Origin: Gautieria morchelliformis
Taxonomy: Eukaryota; Basidiomycota; Agaricomycetes; Gomphales; Gomphaceae
Assembly: GCA_015179125.1 (NCBI GenBank)
Contig: WHVA01000290.1
Span: 1 to 64,000, forward strand
Direction of reading: 5' to 3'
Length of the DNA: 64,000 nucleotides
Under the pieces are notes generated by a model. That model made no database searches. It was given only the letters and a program-made list of their open reading frames with translations, and had not been told where the DNA came from. The position numbers were made by a program, and so were the translations under genes. The first letter of the stretch is position 1, and each line of letters starts with the position of its first letter. This document shows positions 12,806-24,157 of the stretch, piece by piece.

Positions 12806-13294
12806 TGTTAGCAACTAAGGGGCTATGGCAGGGAAGGTTCGGTAGAGTTCTTAGAAAGCTAGAATCAAATATACTCTCTCAGTGAATTTATTGTCACTGA
12901 TATATTAATACAATACCTAGAATCAAATATACTACATGATTTTCAGTCAACATGCTATGTAAATATGAAAGATACTACTCGCCTCTCTCAGTGAATTTAT
13001 TGTCACTGAGAGAGGAGTGTAATCCTGTCTCAGAAGGCATATACTTGCACCCGGCCCTTTAGCGCCCAAGGGCTCGCGCGTCGAAGTCATTTCAAACTCC
13101 GCTGGGTGCAGCCGCCTATGAAAATAGAAATAACAGAATGGAATGGAGAGATAGGGAGTGACTAGAAAATTTCGAAAATAAGCAGAGAAGTGGATGCATA
13201 GTACAAGAACAGTATGAGAAAATATTGAAACACCACACAATAAATTGAATATATTATGCTTGATTTTGGTGCAGGAGCATAAATGCACCCAACA
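12806..13294 (-). repeat. Copia 1, 5' LTR
   Basis: This 489-bp LTR matches 8047-8535 apart from a handful of substitutions and carries the same hairpin. It abuts the cccgg duplication at 13295-13299, after which the LINE leader resumes (cccagcagag). Confidence 0.93.
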
Positions 13295-13408
13295 CCCGGC
13301 CCAGCAGAGAAAAAGAAAAACCCAGTATTCCACGAAAAACCACCTATATACACACCTAGAACCTAATAGACAACACCACCGGGGGCGAGCCTACAGAACA
13401 CAGCAGAA

Positions 13409-15147
13409 ATGGCGGCTCCATCGACGGCCGCCAGAAACAAGGGGCGCGCGCCGCCCGCAACTGCGGCGACGCGATCCGACAGTCAGCGCCAGCTACGCTC
13501 CGACCCCCAGAACGCTAGAAGAGATGAGACGGAACGGGCGAAGGACGATCACGACCCGATAGCCGCGCAGGATTACCTGCTGTCCAAGAAACTCCTGCCG
13601 GAACGCCAAGTAGTCACGTACTATAGCCTGGCCACGGCGCTGCTGCACTTAGCGGAGTCACAGAGTATGTCGAAGACGCTGGATGAAGGCATGAGGGCGG
13701 TCTCGACTCTGCTAACCGACCTGGCGGACTGCACCACGATCTCTGCGGTAGCAATGGGCGTCAACGAGCGCCTTCAGGGGATCATGACCCCAGTCCTACA
13801 GAAGATCGAAGACGCCACGGCAGCAATCAGGGCGTCGGCAGACAGTCTAGCGAGCACAGCGGAGGAGCTGAGGCAGGAGAGTGACGGCACAGCGGATAGA
13901 ATAGTGGACGCGGTGACAGCTCAGCTGCCGACGCACCGCGCATCGGAAAGCGACAGCGGAGGGGACACCAGCGGCGCGATGCAACACCAGACATACGCCT
14001 CGGTTGCTGGGTGGGGATGCGACGCAAGAGTAAGGGCAAGGGAGGGGGTGAAGCTTAGACAGGTCCTGATCGACGCAGGGGAGCCGGGCACGCAAATCCT
14101 GGAAGAGATGGACAGCGTGGGGCTGGCAAGGAGAGCCAACGAGATACTGCAGGAAATGGGAGCGGCTGCTGATCACGCGGTCGTGAGCGCGAGGCGGCTG
14201 AGTAATGGAGGGTCCTCTTCGAGCTCGGGAGCGAGGGCTCGGCCAAGTGGATTAACGAGGCACAGCGGCGGATCCAGTTCACAACCAAGCTAGCGCCAGA
14301 CGCCAGAATGAAGACACGCCTGTTCCCGATAGTCATACAATTCGTACCGCTCCACTTCGGCCCGGGAATGGAGGAGGAGCTGCGAGCGGTGGAAGGTTAT
14401 AACAAGCTCCCGTGCGGTGCCATAGATAAAGCGAGGTGGCTCAAGCCGGCATACCGCAGAGCCGCCAACCAGACCTGCGGCCACACGCTACTCACTTTTA
14501 CGAGCCCGGAGGTGGCCAACAAGATCCTCATGGATGGCCTGATAATCTGTCAGAAGAGGGTGTACACGGAGAAATGCAAAAAGGAACCCACCAGATGCCT
14601 TAAGTGCCAGGGGTGGAACCACCTGTCCTACACCTGCCCGCAACAGTACGACACCTGCGGCACATGTGGGGACTGGCACAGAACGACAGACTGCGCCCAA
14701 CCTGGGAGGCTGCGGTGCGTCTCCTGCCAAACGGAAGGCCACGCTAGCTGGGACAGGGCGTGCCCCACATTCGCCCGTAAGTGCGGGGAGCTCGATGCTA
14801 GGCTCCTTGAAAATCAGATGCCGTATTTCCCCACCGAGGAGCCGTGGACGCATGTGTCGCAACCACCCAAGCCCACCCCCCTGGCTCACTGGATAGCGAC
14901 AGACCCGCACGCCAGTGCCAGCAATGACTGGCACACCGTCTCACACCACAAAGGTAAGTACAGACAGACTACTATCCCATTCCAGCGCACCCAGCAGGAG
15001 ACACCCGGGCCCAGCCAAGCACGCCCGATGCCCCCGCCCCGTAGGGACAGCCCCGCCACTATGCCCAATAGCCTTGACGTAGGCCCCACCGCCCGTTGGG
15101 GCGACATCACTTGCGAAACTGGGCTGCCCTCCACGGGCCGAAACTGA
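13409..15147 (+). pseudogene. LINE ORF1 (zinc-knuckle RNA-binding protein), frameshifted
   Basis: The ATG at 13409 opens MAAPSTAARNKG and a coiled-coil-like first half. A one-base loss in the G run at 14210-14212 (four Gs in the copy at 1-1394) ends that frame at 14293; the rest continues in another frame, readable from 14308 to 15147. The second part holds RLFPIVIQFVPLHF and three CCHC knuckles near 14600-14770 (RCLKCQGWNHLSYTC, CGTCGDWHRTTDC, CVSCQTEGHASWDRAC), the usual nucleic-acid-binding end of fungal LINE ORF1 proteins. Its TGA overlaps the ORF2 start (TGATG at 15145-15149), a typical stop-start coupling. The intact protein would be about 579 residues. Confidence 0.88.
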
Positions 15148-18100
15148 TGCCTTACACGATGGAACCAACGCCACAGAGATTTGTTGGGTGCATTTATGCT
15201 CCTGCACCAAAATCAAGCATAATATATTCAATTTATTGTGTGGTGTTTCAATATTTTCTCATACTGTTCTTGTACCATGCATCCATTTCTCTGCTTATTT
15301 TCGAAATTTTCCAGTCACTCTCTATCTCTCCATTTCATTCTGTTATTTCTACTTTCACAGGCGGCTGCACCCAGCGGAGTTTGAAATGACTTCGACGCGC
15401 GAGCCCTTGGGCGCTAAAGGGCCGGGTGCAAGTATATGCCTTCTGAGACAGGATTACACTCCTCTCTCAGTGACAATAAATTCACTGAGAGAGGCGAGTA
15501 GTATTCTTCATATTTACATAGCATGTTGACTGAAAATCATGTAGTATATTTGATTCTAGGTATTGTATTAATACATCAGTGACAATAAATTCACTGAGAG
15601 AGTATATTTGATTCTAGCTTTCTAAGAACTCTACCGAACCTTCCCTGCCATAGCCCCTAGTTGCTAACAAGATTGAGAATCTATCAACAAAACCTCAACA
15701 AGTCTGACCAAGCTCAGTACGACCTCATCAATTCTGCCATACACAAGGACTGGGACGTCATCCTCCTACAAGAACCCTACATCGACACCCTGGGCAACAC
15801 TGAAGCAAATCATAACTGGCGCGTAGTCTACCCCTCATCTCATTTAGCTGACACCTCTGCAAAGCGATCAATTATCTTGGTCAACGCCGAACTAGATACG
15901 AATTCATGGTCACAGATCTACTTCGAAGGCACGAATGATGTCACTGCGATCCAAATCAAGCACACAGGAGGTAAAGTCACGATATTTAATATTTATAATG
16001 ACTGCAATCACTCGAACACTCTTCATGCGCTCGACCACTTCATCAATGCGGAGCGGCACAACATAATCAACCACAAGACCGACTCAATGCTGTGGTGCGG
16101 GGACTTCAACAGACACCACCCCATGTCGGACGAGGAGCGGAATCACCACCTGTTCATGGCAGCAGCGAACAGGGCGGCAGAGGAGCTCATATCCATGCTG
16201 GCGGACTACAACATGGTGATGTTGCTACCAAAACGCACGCCAACGCTGCAGTCCATGGCCACGAGAAACTGGACGAGGGTCGATAATGTTTTCTGCACAG
16301 ATAACGTGACTGAGATGATAGTTACATGTGACACAAACCCCAGCCTGAGGGGGCCGGGTACGGATCATGTACCGATCCTCACTGTGCTAGACATGGAGAC
16401 CAAGCTCAGCCCGCCAGCCCCGTTCCGGAACTACAGGATGGTTGATTGGGGGCAATTCAGGGAACAGCTGGCAGGATGCCTGGAGGCCGCCCCAGAACCA
16501 AAAGAACTCACCACAACAGAAGAATTTGACGAGGCCGTTACAGCCCTGACCACCGCCATTCAAGACACAATCGACACAGCAGTGCCGCTCTCCAAACCGG
16601 TACCGCATTCACACTGGTGGTGGAGCAGAGAGCTCACAGTCCTAAAGAAGGCTAAGAACAGGCTGAACAATGCATCTTATGTACATCGGGCAATCGCTGA
16701 CCATCCCTCTCACCAGGAACATCGCGAGGTCAGCAAAAAGTATGGAATAGCTATAAAGAAGGCCAAGGCCCAGCACTGGGAGGAGTATCTGGAAGGCCTA
16801 GATGATCACCTGCTGTGGACTGCCAACAAGTACCTCACCAACCCAGCGACAGACGGCAGTAGGTCCAGGGTGCCCTCGCTCAGAACCAGTACTGCGGATG
16901 GGGAAGAACAGACTGTGGAAACAAACGAGGAAAAGAGTGGCCTCTTAGCAGCTGCCTTCTTCCCACCTAAGCCCACGGCGTCACAGGTGCCATCTGGCTA
17001 CAGATACCCGAGAAGAGTCCCATACAGCTTCCAACTCCAGGAGGGCCAAATCAGGCGACAGATACTGAAATTGAAGCCCCACAAAGCCCCAGGGGACGAC
17101 GGCATCCCTAACATAATCCTCAGGGAGACAGTTGACATAATTGTTGAGTACCTACTGCACATCTACCGAGCCACGTTTGCGCTGCAGACATATAGCGACA
17201 GGTGGAAATCGTGGGTCACAATAGTACTTCGAAAGCCCGGCAAAGCCAGATACGATGTTCCCAAGTCCTACCGGCCGATAGCACTCCTGAACACACTTGG
17301 CAAGCTGCTAACGGCAATAGTGGCGGAGGACCTGACATACATGGCGGACAAGCACCAGCTCCTGCTGGCGAACCACTTCAGTGGAAGGCCGGGTAGAACC
17401 ACGACGGACTCCCTACATCTGGTGGTCAACAAAATCAAGGGGGTGTGGAGGAGGAAAAAAGTGGCGGTAATGCTGTTCCTAGACATCGAGGGGGCTTTCC
17501 CAAACGCCGTCACCGACCGGCTGCTGCACAACATGCGCAAGCGTCGAGTGCCGGAGGAGTATGTGCTTTTCGTGGAACGGATGTTGACAGACAGACGAAC
17601 GCAGCTAAAGTTCGACGACTATACGTCAGGGTGGACAGGAATAAATAATGGTATAGGACAAGGGGACCCACTGTCCATGATTCTCTACCTATTCTATAAT
17701 GCTGACCTCCTAGATGTCCCCACCAAGAAAGGGCAAGCTGCGGTGGCCTTTGTCGATGACGCAAATTTATATGCGGAGGGTGACACTTACGAGGATGCCT
17801 ATGATAGCCTGAGGGATATGCTGCTGAAGCCGGGTGGAGCGAAGGAGTGGACTCAAACCCACCACTCAAAGTTCGAGAAGACCAAGTTCACAGTGGTAGG
17901 GTTCTCGAGGAGACGCACTCAGGACCTGGACCGCCCAGGAAGAACCAAGCCGGCGGGGAGGCCAGACTTCCTCTATGATGGGGTAGCCATCAAGCCAGCA
18001 ACGGCCCACAAGTTCCTAGGGGTTTTCCTGGACGAGGAGTTGCGTTGGAATGTGCAGTCAGAGAAAGCCGTGGCAAAGGCCGCTAAGTGGACTCTACTAT

Positions 18101-19596
18101 TTCGCAGACTAGCTAAGCCATCTACAGGTGTCCGGGTCAAGCTCATGAGGAAACTCTACCAGGCGGTAGCAATCCCTAAATTCACTTATGCTGCGGACAT
18201 CTGGTTCACACCGGTGCAAAGACATGAAAAGGGAAAAAGGGCAAAAGGGTCAGTAGGGGTAGTTCAAAAACTGACCTCGGTGCAGAGGATTGCCACGATC
18301 GCCATCACGGGAGCGATGAGGACAACGGCCACGGATGTCCTGGAAGCTCACGCCAACATCCTACCCGTGGAACTCCTACTGCAGAATGTTTGCTACCGCG
18401 CGGCCACCTGACTAGTTGCTCTACCGAAAAGCCACCCCCTCCATCGACCGGTGCGCTCCTGTGCCAGGTGCCTGGTCAAGAGATACCCCTCTCCCCTGCA
18501 CCTACTGCTCCACAGCTTCAGCCTCGTACCGGACGAATACGAGTCGATCCTCCCCTCCCTACAACGGCCAGATGCAGCTCAACACTTCGACACGGACATC
18601 GCAGAGAACAGGGAGGCCTCTAAGGATGGGGACAGGGATGACAGCGCGGATGTAAAGATATATGCAGACGGCTCTGGGGTAGAGGGAGAGGCAGGGGCGG
18701 CCGTGGTGCTATACAGGAGAGGGAGGAGGGTAGCAGCGCTGAGGTACCACTTAGGCTCGCTGTCTGATCACATGGCATATGAGGTGAAGGCAGTTGGAGT
18801 GTCCCTGGCGCTGGAGCTCCTGTCGAAGGAGAGGGATGTCTGGTCGGCGACCGTCCTGCTGGACAACCAGGCGGTCATTCAGTCAGTGTGCCACATAAAG
18901 CCCAGACCAGCCCAGCACATCATGGACCAGGTCAACAATATGGCCAACACAGCGGCTAGACCAACGTGGCGGCGCAAGCTTGGGCTCAGGATCGCGTGGA
19001 TATCAGGACATGATGGGGTAGAGGGCAACGAGGTGGCAGACGCAGAAGCAAAGGAAGCAGCAGGGGGCAACTGCAGCCTGACAGGTGAGTTGCCAGCATA
19101 CTTGCGTGGGGGACCACTGCCGCGCAGCATAGCAGCTGCGTGACAACACTTCAGAGCGGGCCTCAGACAAGCATGGAGGAGGCGATGGGCGGCATCGCCC
19201 AGATACGCCATGCTGGTCAAGATCGACGGTGCCATTCCCTCGGGAAAGTACAACGACATGATGATGGAGTTCACCCGCGCTCAGACGAGTTTGGTCACCC
19301 AGCTACGCACAGGACATGTTCCACTCAACAGCCACCTCCACCGGATCAAGAGGACAGCCTCGCCCCTCTGCCCGGTGTGCGGACAGGCGGATGAAACAGT
19401 GCACCACTACCTGTTCGACTGCCGCGCACATGAGCACGCCAGACATGCGGTAAGAAGGAAGCTGGGCAGCAAGGCAAAGCCAGCGAAGGTACTCCTGGGG
19501 AGCAAAAAGGGACTGGCTGCGCTGCTATGCTTTGCGGCTGCCACAAAACGGTTGACTGGAGTATTCGGTGACGTCACTTATCATACCCATAGTTAA
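15147..19596 (+). pseudogene. LINE ORF2: APE endonuclease, reverse transcriptase and RNase H
   Basis: The start is at 15147 (MPYTMEPTPQR). The solo LTR interrupts after about ten codons, and the same frame resumes at 15670 because LTR plus duplication add 493 bases. Motifs: APE endonuclease (LLQEPY near 15763, CGDFNRHHP near 16096, DHVPI near 16365); reverse transcriptase (APGDDGIPN near 17090, SYRPIALLN near 17266, FLDIEGAFPNA near 17475, AFVDDANLYAEG near 17750); RNase H (IYADGSG near 18658, LLDNQAV near 18858, WISGHDGVEGNEVADAEAKE near 18997); terminal CCHC-like motif (CPVCGQADETVHHYLFDC near 19371). Two in-frame TGA codons (18409-18411 and 19141-19143) interrupt it. Length would be about 1318 residues, normal for Tad1-like LINEs. 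It nicks DNA and copies its RNA at the nick. Confidence 0.92.
15182..15669 (+). mobile_element. Solo LTR of the Copia 1 family
   Basis: It begins TGTTGGGTGC and ends GCTAACA, the family's LTR in the orientation opposite to Copia 1. A perfect 5-bp duplication (agatt, 15177-15181 and 15670-15674) flanks it, so it is an independent insertion reduced to one LTR by recombination between its ends. It lies in the first codons of LINE ORF2. Confidence 0.95.
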
Positions 19597-20100
19597 ACGA
19601 GATAACTACCTATCAGACAGACGCTAGCGGGTCAGAGCACAATGGAGATTCCCCACCGTCACACCCACACCAATAGCTCGGGCAACGGCGTAGATAGACT
19701 CGGCGTAGCGGGGATGGAAGGACCAGGCCCTTCGCGATGGTCAAGGCGGCACGGCACCACACCACGGGCTTTTCTTTTATTTCTTTTCAGCTGCGGCGCT
19801 CTCACATGTTGTGCAGGCTCGCTCAGGCGGCCGAGCACTTACGAAGTCAGACACATCACACGTGCCCAACAACCGGGGAGAGAGAATACCTTACCTCACA
19901 AGTGGGTGGGGCGGCAAACGGCCTCAAGGAGACCGGGCCGACGGGGGAGCAGGACCGTCGTCGGTGCAGCCGCCCACCTGGGGATGCAGCGGGTAGGGAG
20001 CCTCAGGGAGCGAGGAGGAAGTCCCACCCTGTTACAGGTACTTGCGTGTAGCGACCACCATAGGACTACCTGAGGTCGTATAAAATGAAAAGAAAAAAAA
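19597..20100 (+). other. LINE 3' untranslated region and A-rich tail
   Basis: About 480 bases without a long frame lead to the A-rich tail at about 20078-20100. The tail is not a pure poly(A) but an A/G mix, and the target duplication starts directly after it. Confidence 0.8.
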
Positions 20101-20712
20101 GAAGGTTCCTGCGCCGCGTGAAGATTCTCCCGATGAACGTGACGAAGAGGGCAGTGTCAGCGGCCATGATACCGATACGTCGGACGAGTCTCGCTCGCCG
20201 CCGTCCCCAGCCTTGCCCTCTTCATCTGAATCTGCCGCGCGCATCCCCCTTCCAAACTCTCACAAGCTTTGAATCAGAAACATGAGCAACCCGGTCAGGT
20301 GCCAGTGCCGGTGTTATCTGGCCATCGTGGGACAAGTATGGCCTATTTCCAGGGATCTCTGACCTCGCAGAAATCCCAGAATAGTATGCGAACCGTCACC
20401 GTAGCGCCTCCTGATACGGCGTCGGTCTATGCGCCATCCATAGATCGACTCTGTTTACCAGATCCCGCAGCTGACAGTCGCATGGCTCTTGTCGAAGGGA
20501 TGTCCACACGCCGGCCGTCTCCTCATCACCGCGCTGTGTCTGCCACAGTACCCGCGCTTGGTCTATCGAATACGGATGACACGAGACATATGCAGACGAG
20601 CGGCCTCGTGCCAAACATAACTTCTTACCCGACCAGGCTGAGCGAGGAGCAGACGCGGCAGATCGTGGAGGATGAAGCGCATTTACGGCAGATTGGCTGG
20701 AAGGCGCTGCGA
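20101..20712 (+). pseudogene. RTC1: WDR24/Rtc1 remnant, copy A, portion right of the LINE
   Basis: The first 13 bases are the LINE target duplication. The interrupted frame resumes as PREDSPDERDEEGSVSG and an acidic, serine-rich linker, then continues to LSEEQTRQIVEDEAHLRQIG and WKALRD near 20640-20710, which matches the stretch before the helical C-terminal part of WDR24 proteins. The homology stops at about 20712, where repeat R begins, so the helical region and the C-terminal RING-type zinc domain are missing. The linker is the least conserved part of the family, so the call rests on the flanking motifs and on continuity with 6011-7993. Confidence 0.75.
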
Positions 20713-21989
20713 GACGCTTCTCCTCGCCCTTGCTGCCGACACTGTCTTCGAGCAGGGCAAAGCGCGGCCCCAGGAACCATCCCCCGCGCTGGCAAACCCC
20801 GCGCCCACGACGCTACATCAGGGGGACTCCTTCCTCTTCACCCTCACGACGCTCGCAAACGCGCTGTACACGCACGCATGCGTCCCCCCGCTCCTGCACT
20901 TCCCCGTGTGCGTGGTGGCGGCGCGTGTAGGATGGGCGAAGGCGAGCCGGTGATTCAACTTGTGCGGAACAAGCTGCGCATGGCGGCGGTTCTTGTCCGT
21001 GGTGCACAGGGAGCACGAGCGGGGGCGCACGGTTGGTGCACAGATGTTCCCCTTCGCATAGACTCTTTTCAGCATTCAGAACATGCTGACACTTGGTTCT
21101 TCCAATTACAACGGCGGTAGCGAGTATTTAAACAGACTACACTACAGCGTGTGCCGAGCCACTCACCCTTCGTTTCTCTCGCTTCATCTCCTCGTCACTT
21201 CCTTCGCGCTCGCTTCTCCTTGCCCATTTATTTCTTCCAGGTATAGTCCCTCAGTAAGCGTTGTGTTGGCGGGCATGTGGGTAAGATAGAGTGTAAATAC
21301 ACAGAAAAAGAAGCCTGTCTTGTGCTTGAGCAGTTTCATAGTGAACCCAAAGTACTAAATTGCAATCTCACCAGAGTCCCACTTCCAAATCACCATCAGC
21401 ATGCGACTGATGAGCTGAAGATCGGTCGGCGGCCATGCAAACATGCAAACCCGGCCTCGGCACCAGGTCGGGTTGCCTTATTGGCCGGGCAGTTGAGTGT
21501 AAACATGGGACCCACCTTTGTCTGTAAGCAAAGTGGGCACCACAGTTGAGGCGGCTGCAGCCCCACTCCCACCCCTCCATCCACAAGATCCTCATCCGCG
21601 TTCTCCTCTATCTGCGCTGCGGCTTGAGGTACAGCAGCGCAGGGCTCTCCCTTATCCCATACATGGCTGATGCAGCGATGGCACCCGTCCCAGTGCTGCT
21701 CATGCTATCTCCCGAGGCGGTCCGGTGCAGCACGCGTTGCGACACGGCCGTGCTCTTGGCCAAACTCCACCCGTACGCGGAGCGGCGCGGCTTGGAAGGC
21801 CTCTCGTCATCCCTGTGAGTAGGTAGGTGCCAGCGACTATCTGGCGTGCATGGAGAGGAGCAAGAATAGTACATACATAGCCAGGAACCGAAGCCGAAGG
21901 AGCAATGCTAGGGACACGTGGCGCCGTGCGGCCAATTCATCTCTCAAGCGCCGGATGGGTCACGTGGGAGAAACCCGTATCTCACTCGC
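20713..21989. repeat. Dispersed repeat R, copy 2
   Basis: Bases 20745-21000 match 2750-3010 and bases 21010-21989 match 4590-5770 and 56090-57300, with an internal loss of most of the A-rich part. The 90-codon frame is present at 21546-21818 (AGLSLIPYMADAAM). The left edge truncates WDR24 copy A. Confidence 0.7.
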
Positions 21990-23820
21990 AACCCAATCCC
22001 TGGTATTGAGGGTTGACCACGGTTTACCGCAGCTCGAGGAGGCAAGGCTCAAGAGGTTTCGTCGGTTCTTCATCGTTTGTGCGTGGCATTGTCTTACCGT
22101 TTCATCGTCCCAGATGCTTCTCACATCCTTCCATCTCATCCCCATCCTGTCGTCCTCTCATCTGATCGTCCCCACCCCTTTGTCTCAGAGTCCATACGGG
22201 TGCGAGTGTGGGCACTCGTCCATCCGAGTCGTCCCACTCCTCATTGACTCGTGTTGTCCTCTCACCGTGTCGTTTCATTCTCTCACCGTGGCCTGCATCA
22301 CATCCTCTAGCTCCAGCGACACCCATAAGCACCGTTTAACTCCCCTCAACGCCAAGCTGGGGCCTAGACTTTCATGCTGACAAAAGACAGGCGGTCGTGA
22401 AGTAGCCGTCGATGCCGTCGAGCTGGATCCCAGGACGGGACGCAAGGTTTGGAGAGTGTGGGTGAGAGTTTGTACTGCGCCGCCGGCCGTCGACGCGTGA
22501 GAGGTTGCCAGCAAAGGACGCACTGCAGAATGCCATACTACGCCACACCCGACCTGACAAGGCTGTTAGGTGAGAATGCGAGATGGCTTTGGGACGCGAA
22601 TATCTGAAGCAACGCAGCACTCAAGAAAAACTACGATGCCCGACACAAGGTGTAGACTGTGCACGTGGTCTTGCGTTCGACAGGTAGATGTGATGATGTC
22701 GTGTTGTGGAGGAGTGGGCGAAGGCGAGAGTAGTGCGTATATTGAGAGGAGTTGCGTGATGTAACGGGAGGCAGAACGGCAAGCGGCATGGAGAGAGACA
22801 GGAAAGGAACGAGAACGAGGGAACAACAGGAAAGGTGGAGTGCCAAGAGGCAAACGGTACCAGCTCAGGCAGAACAAACTCGCACACACACTCCCAGGGA
22901 CCCGAAAATGGGAAGAGGGAACAACGGTGGAAGGTGGACGGAGAGTCTCAGGACAGGTATACTCTAGGGTCGGAGGGTGAATAGAAAGGCTCTAGCAATA
23001 GACGGCCATTGAGAATCGCCAGTTACGCACGGGAGCCATGATGACGTGGCGCGTCACGACCCTGATCAGGCACGCGCCAACCGATCACGATCAGGCCACC
23101 CGCAATCAATTACGCCACGCGACCACGATCATGAATCACGCCACACGATCACGATCACGCGGCGATCATCCATCACGCCACACTCGTCAATACCTGCCCT
23201 GATCGGCGTGTGGAAGTAGGGTGCCGAGCGCTCAGTATATATATATATCGGCTACTCAAGCTCGGTGAAGCGGTCCCACGCCCGGTGACCCGGATCGTCT
23301 CGTCATCGCATTCCGAGACGATGCGCTTGCCGTCTGGAGAGAACGCTACCGAGTAGACACCCGATGGAACATACTTCTCCGCGCTCATGGACAAAAAAAG
23401 GTTGCGCCGTACACAAAGTGGGGACCGGAGCTATAACCGGCACACGGAAGTACGGAAGCGGCAGAAAAGGCAATCAACCGAAGCATCCAGCGCCAAGCTC
23501 CGATTGGCAACAGAAAGGAAAGTTGCCAAGATCGGGAGGAAGAAGCGCAAGAAGTGAAGTAGCCAGGAACCCGAAGCCAGGACCCCGAAGCTGAAGGAAC
23601 GCATTAGCCAGATCTCATCGGGACGGCTTAGCTTGGGGACGTGTGACGTTTAGCGAAAATCTTCTGGAGTCAACTTAACTTCACTCCCATCGGTCTACAT
23701 GTGTTGATCCTGACACCGGGGGCGCTGCCATCAGATCGTACGGTTTAGCTCGGGCAGCTGCGACGCAATGGCTATGTTACGCACGGAGGCTATGATCTTC
23801 GCGTGCCTGACTCATTTTAT
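21990..23820. repeat. Segmental duplication D, copy 1
   Basis: It matches 59690-61600 in direct orientation with small gaps, at roughly 85 to 90% identity by eye. It includes a C/T-rich block (22050-22330), a 22400-22960 block with short frames, a run of gatcacg-type words (23040-23190), a TA microsatellite (23236-23250), a WD40 relic on the minus strand and a short R-tail block (23390-23610). Homology fades after about 23820, or weakly 23960. No intact gene is seen. Confidence 0.75.
23285..23360 (-). pseudogene. WD40-repeat relic, NACHT-WD40-like
   Basis: The minus strand reads VYSVAFSPDGKRIVSECDDE followed by TIRV, one blade of the highly regular WD40 repeats found in fungal NACHT-WD40 (NLR-like) proteins. 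Only about 25 residues survive, so the protein type is an inference from repeat wording. The duplicated copy at 61078-61145 reads KRIVSGSDDETIRV, closer to the consensus. Confidence 0.6.
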
Positions 23821-24157
23821 CTCTATAAAAATAGAATGTCCCGCACATCATCTCGTGACCGATCCTAATCGAAACGTCGCCACACCTCAAGACATCGACT
23901 ACGCCTCCCACCCGGTGCCACCTCCCTGGGTACGGGTCGATTCTCGCTGGCGCTGATTGCTAATATTTTGCGTGTCGCTCGAAAAGGACATCCTTTGTGT
24001 GGGTTGGAAGTTGAAGCGATGATGAGCGCAGCGAACCGAGCGCTACAACCGGGCTGATTAAAGGGGCTGAAGTAAGCCATGTCTATAAAAACCCGAACTG
24101 TCACTTCATACGGTCATTCTGTCTTTCGCCTCCATCTACCCCACTGGTAGGACGTAG
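23821..24157. other. Stretch between duplication D and the DIRS-like element
   Basis: No gene is recognised. Weak resemblance to 61600-61690 persists to about 23960 (tcgctggcgctg). The sequence from about 24050 (tctataaaaaccc, a possible TATA box) may be the leader of the following element. Confidence 0.4.

Larger units (their letters stand above)
8047..13294 (-). mobile_element. Ty1/Copia LTR retrotransposon 1 (fossil, nearly whole)
   Basis: Two 489-bp LTRs in direct orientation bound the element, and a 5-bp target duplication (cccgg, 8042-8046 and 13295-13299) flanks it. On the minus strand the parts lie in order: primer-binding site near 12.80 kb, gag with a CCHC knuckle (CTNCHKPGHAIESC, near 12.05 kb), aspartic protease (LDTGTTAHM, near 11.8 kb), GAG-pre-integrase and integrase (about 11.4-10.7 kb), reverse transcriptase (about 10.1-9.4 kb) and RNase H (about 9.0-8.6 kb), then a polypurine tract beside the 3' LTR. 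The integrase-before-RT order defines Copia. The LTRs differ at about 1 to 2% of sites, so the insertion is young. It looks nearly whole, with about one break. Confidence 0.93.
7994..20100 (+). mobile_element. Tad1-like LINE with nested Copia and solo LTR
   Basis: The element runs from its leader (gaggctctgaccgc at 7998) to an A-rich tail (aaaatgaaaagaaaaaaaa before 20101) and is flanked by a 13-bp target duplication. Order: leader, ORF1 (13409-15147), ORF2 (15147-19596), 3' untranslated region, tail. About 5.25 kb of Copia lies in the leader and a 488-bp solo LTR lies at the start of ORF2; without these the LINE is about 6.4 kb, a normal full length. ORF1 has a one-base loss and ORF2 two nonsense codons besides the LTR, so it is not autonomous now. 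Domain order (zinc-knuckle ORF1; APE endonuclease, reverse transcriptase and RNase H in ORF2) fits the fungal Tad1 clade. Confidence 0.92.

Noticed and set aside
23040-23190. gatcacg-rich run considered as a CRISPR-like array or a satellite
   Set aside because: Unit length is irregular, there are no spacers of even size, and the genome is eukaryotic; it is a short degenerate word cluster within duplication D.
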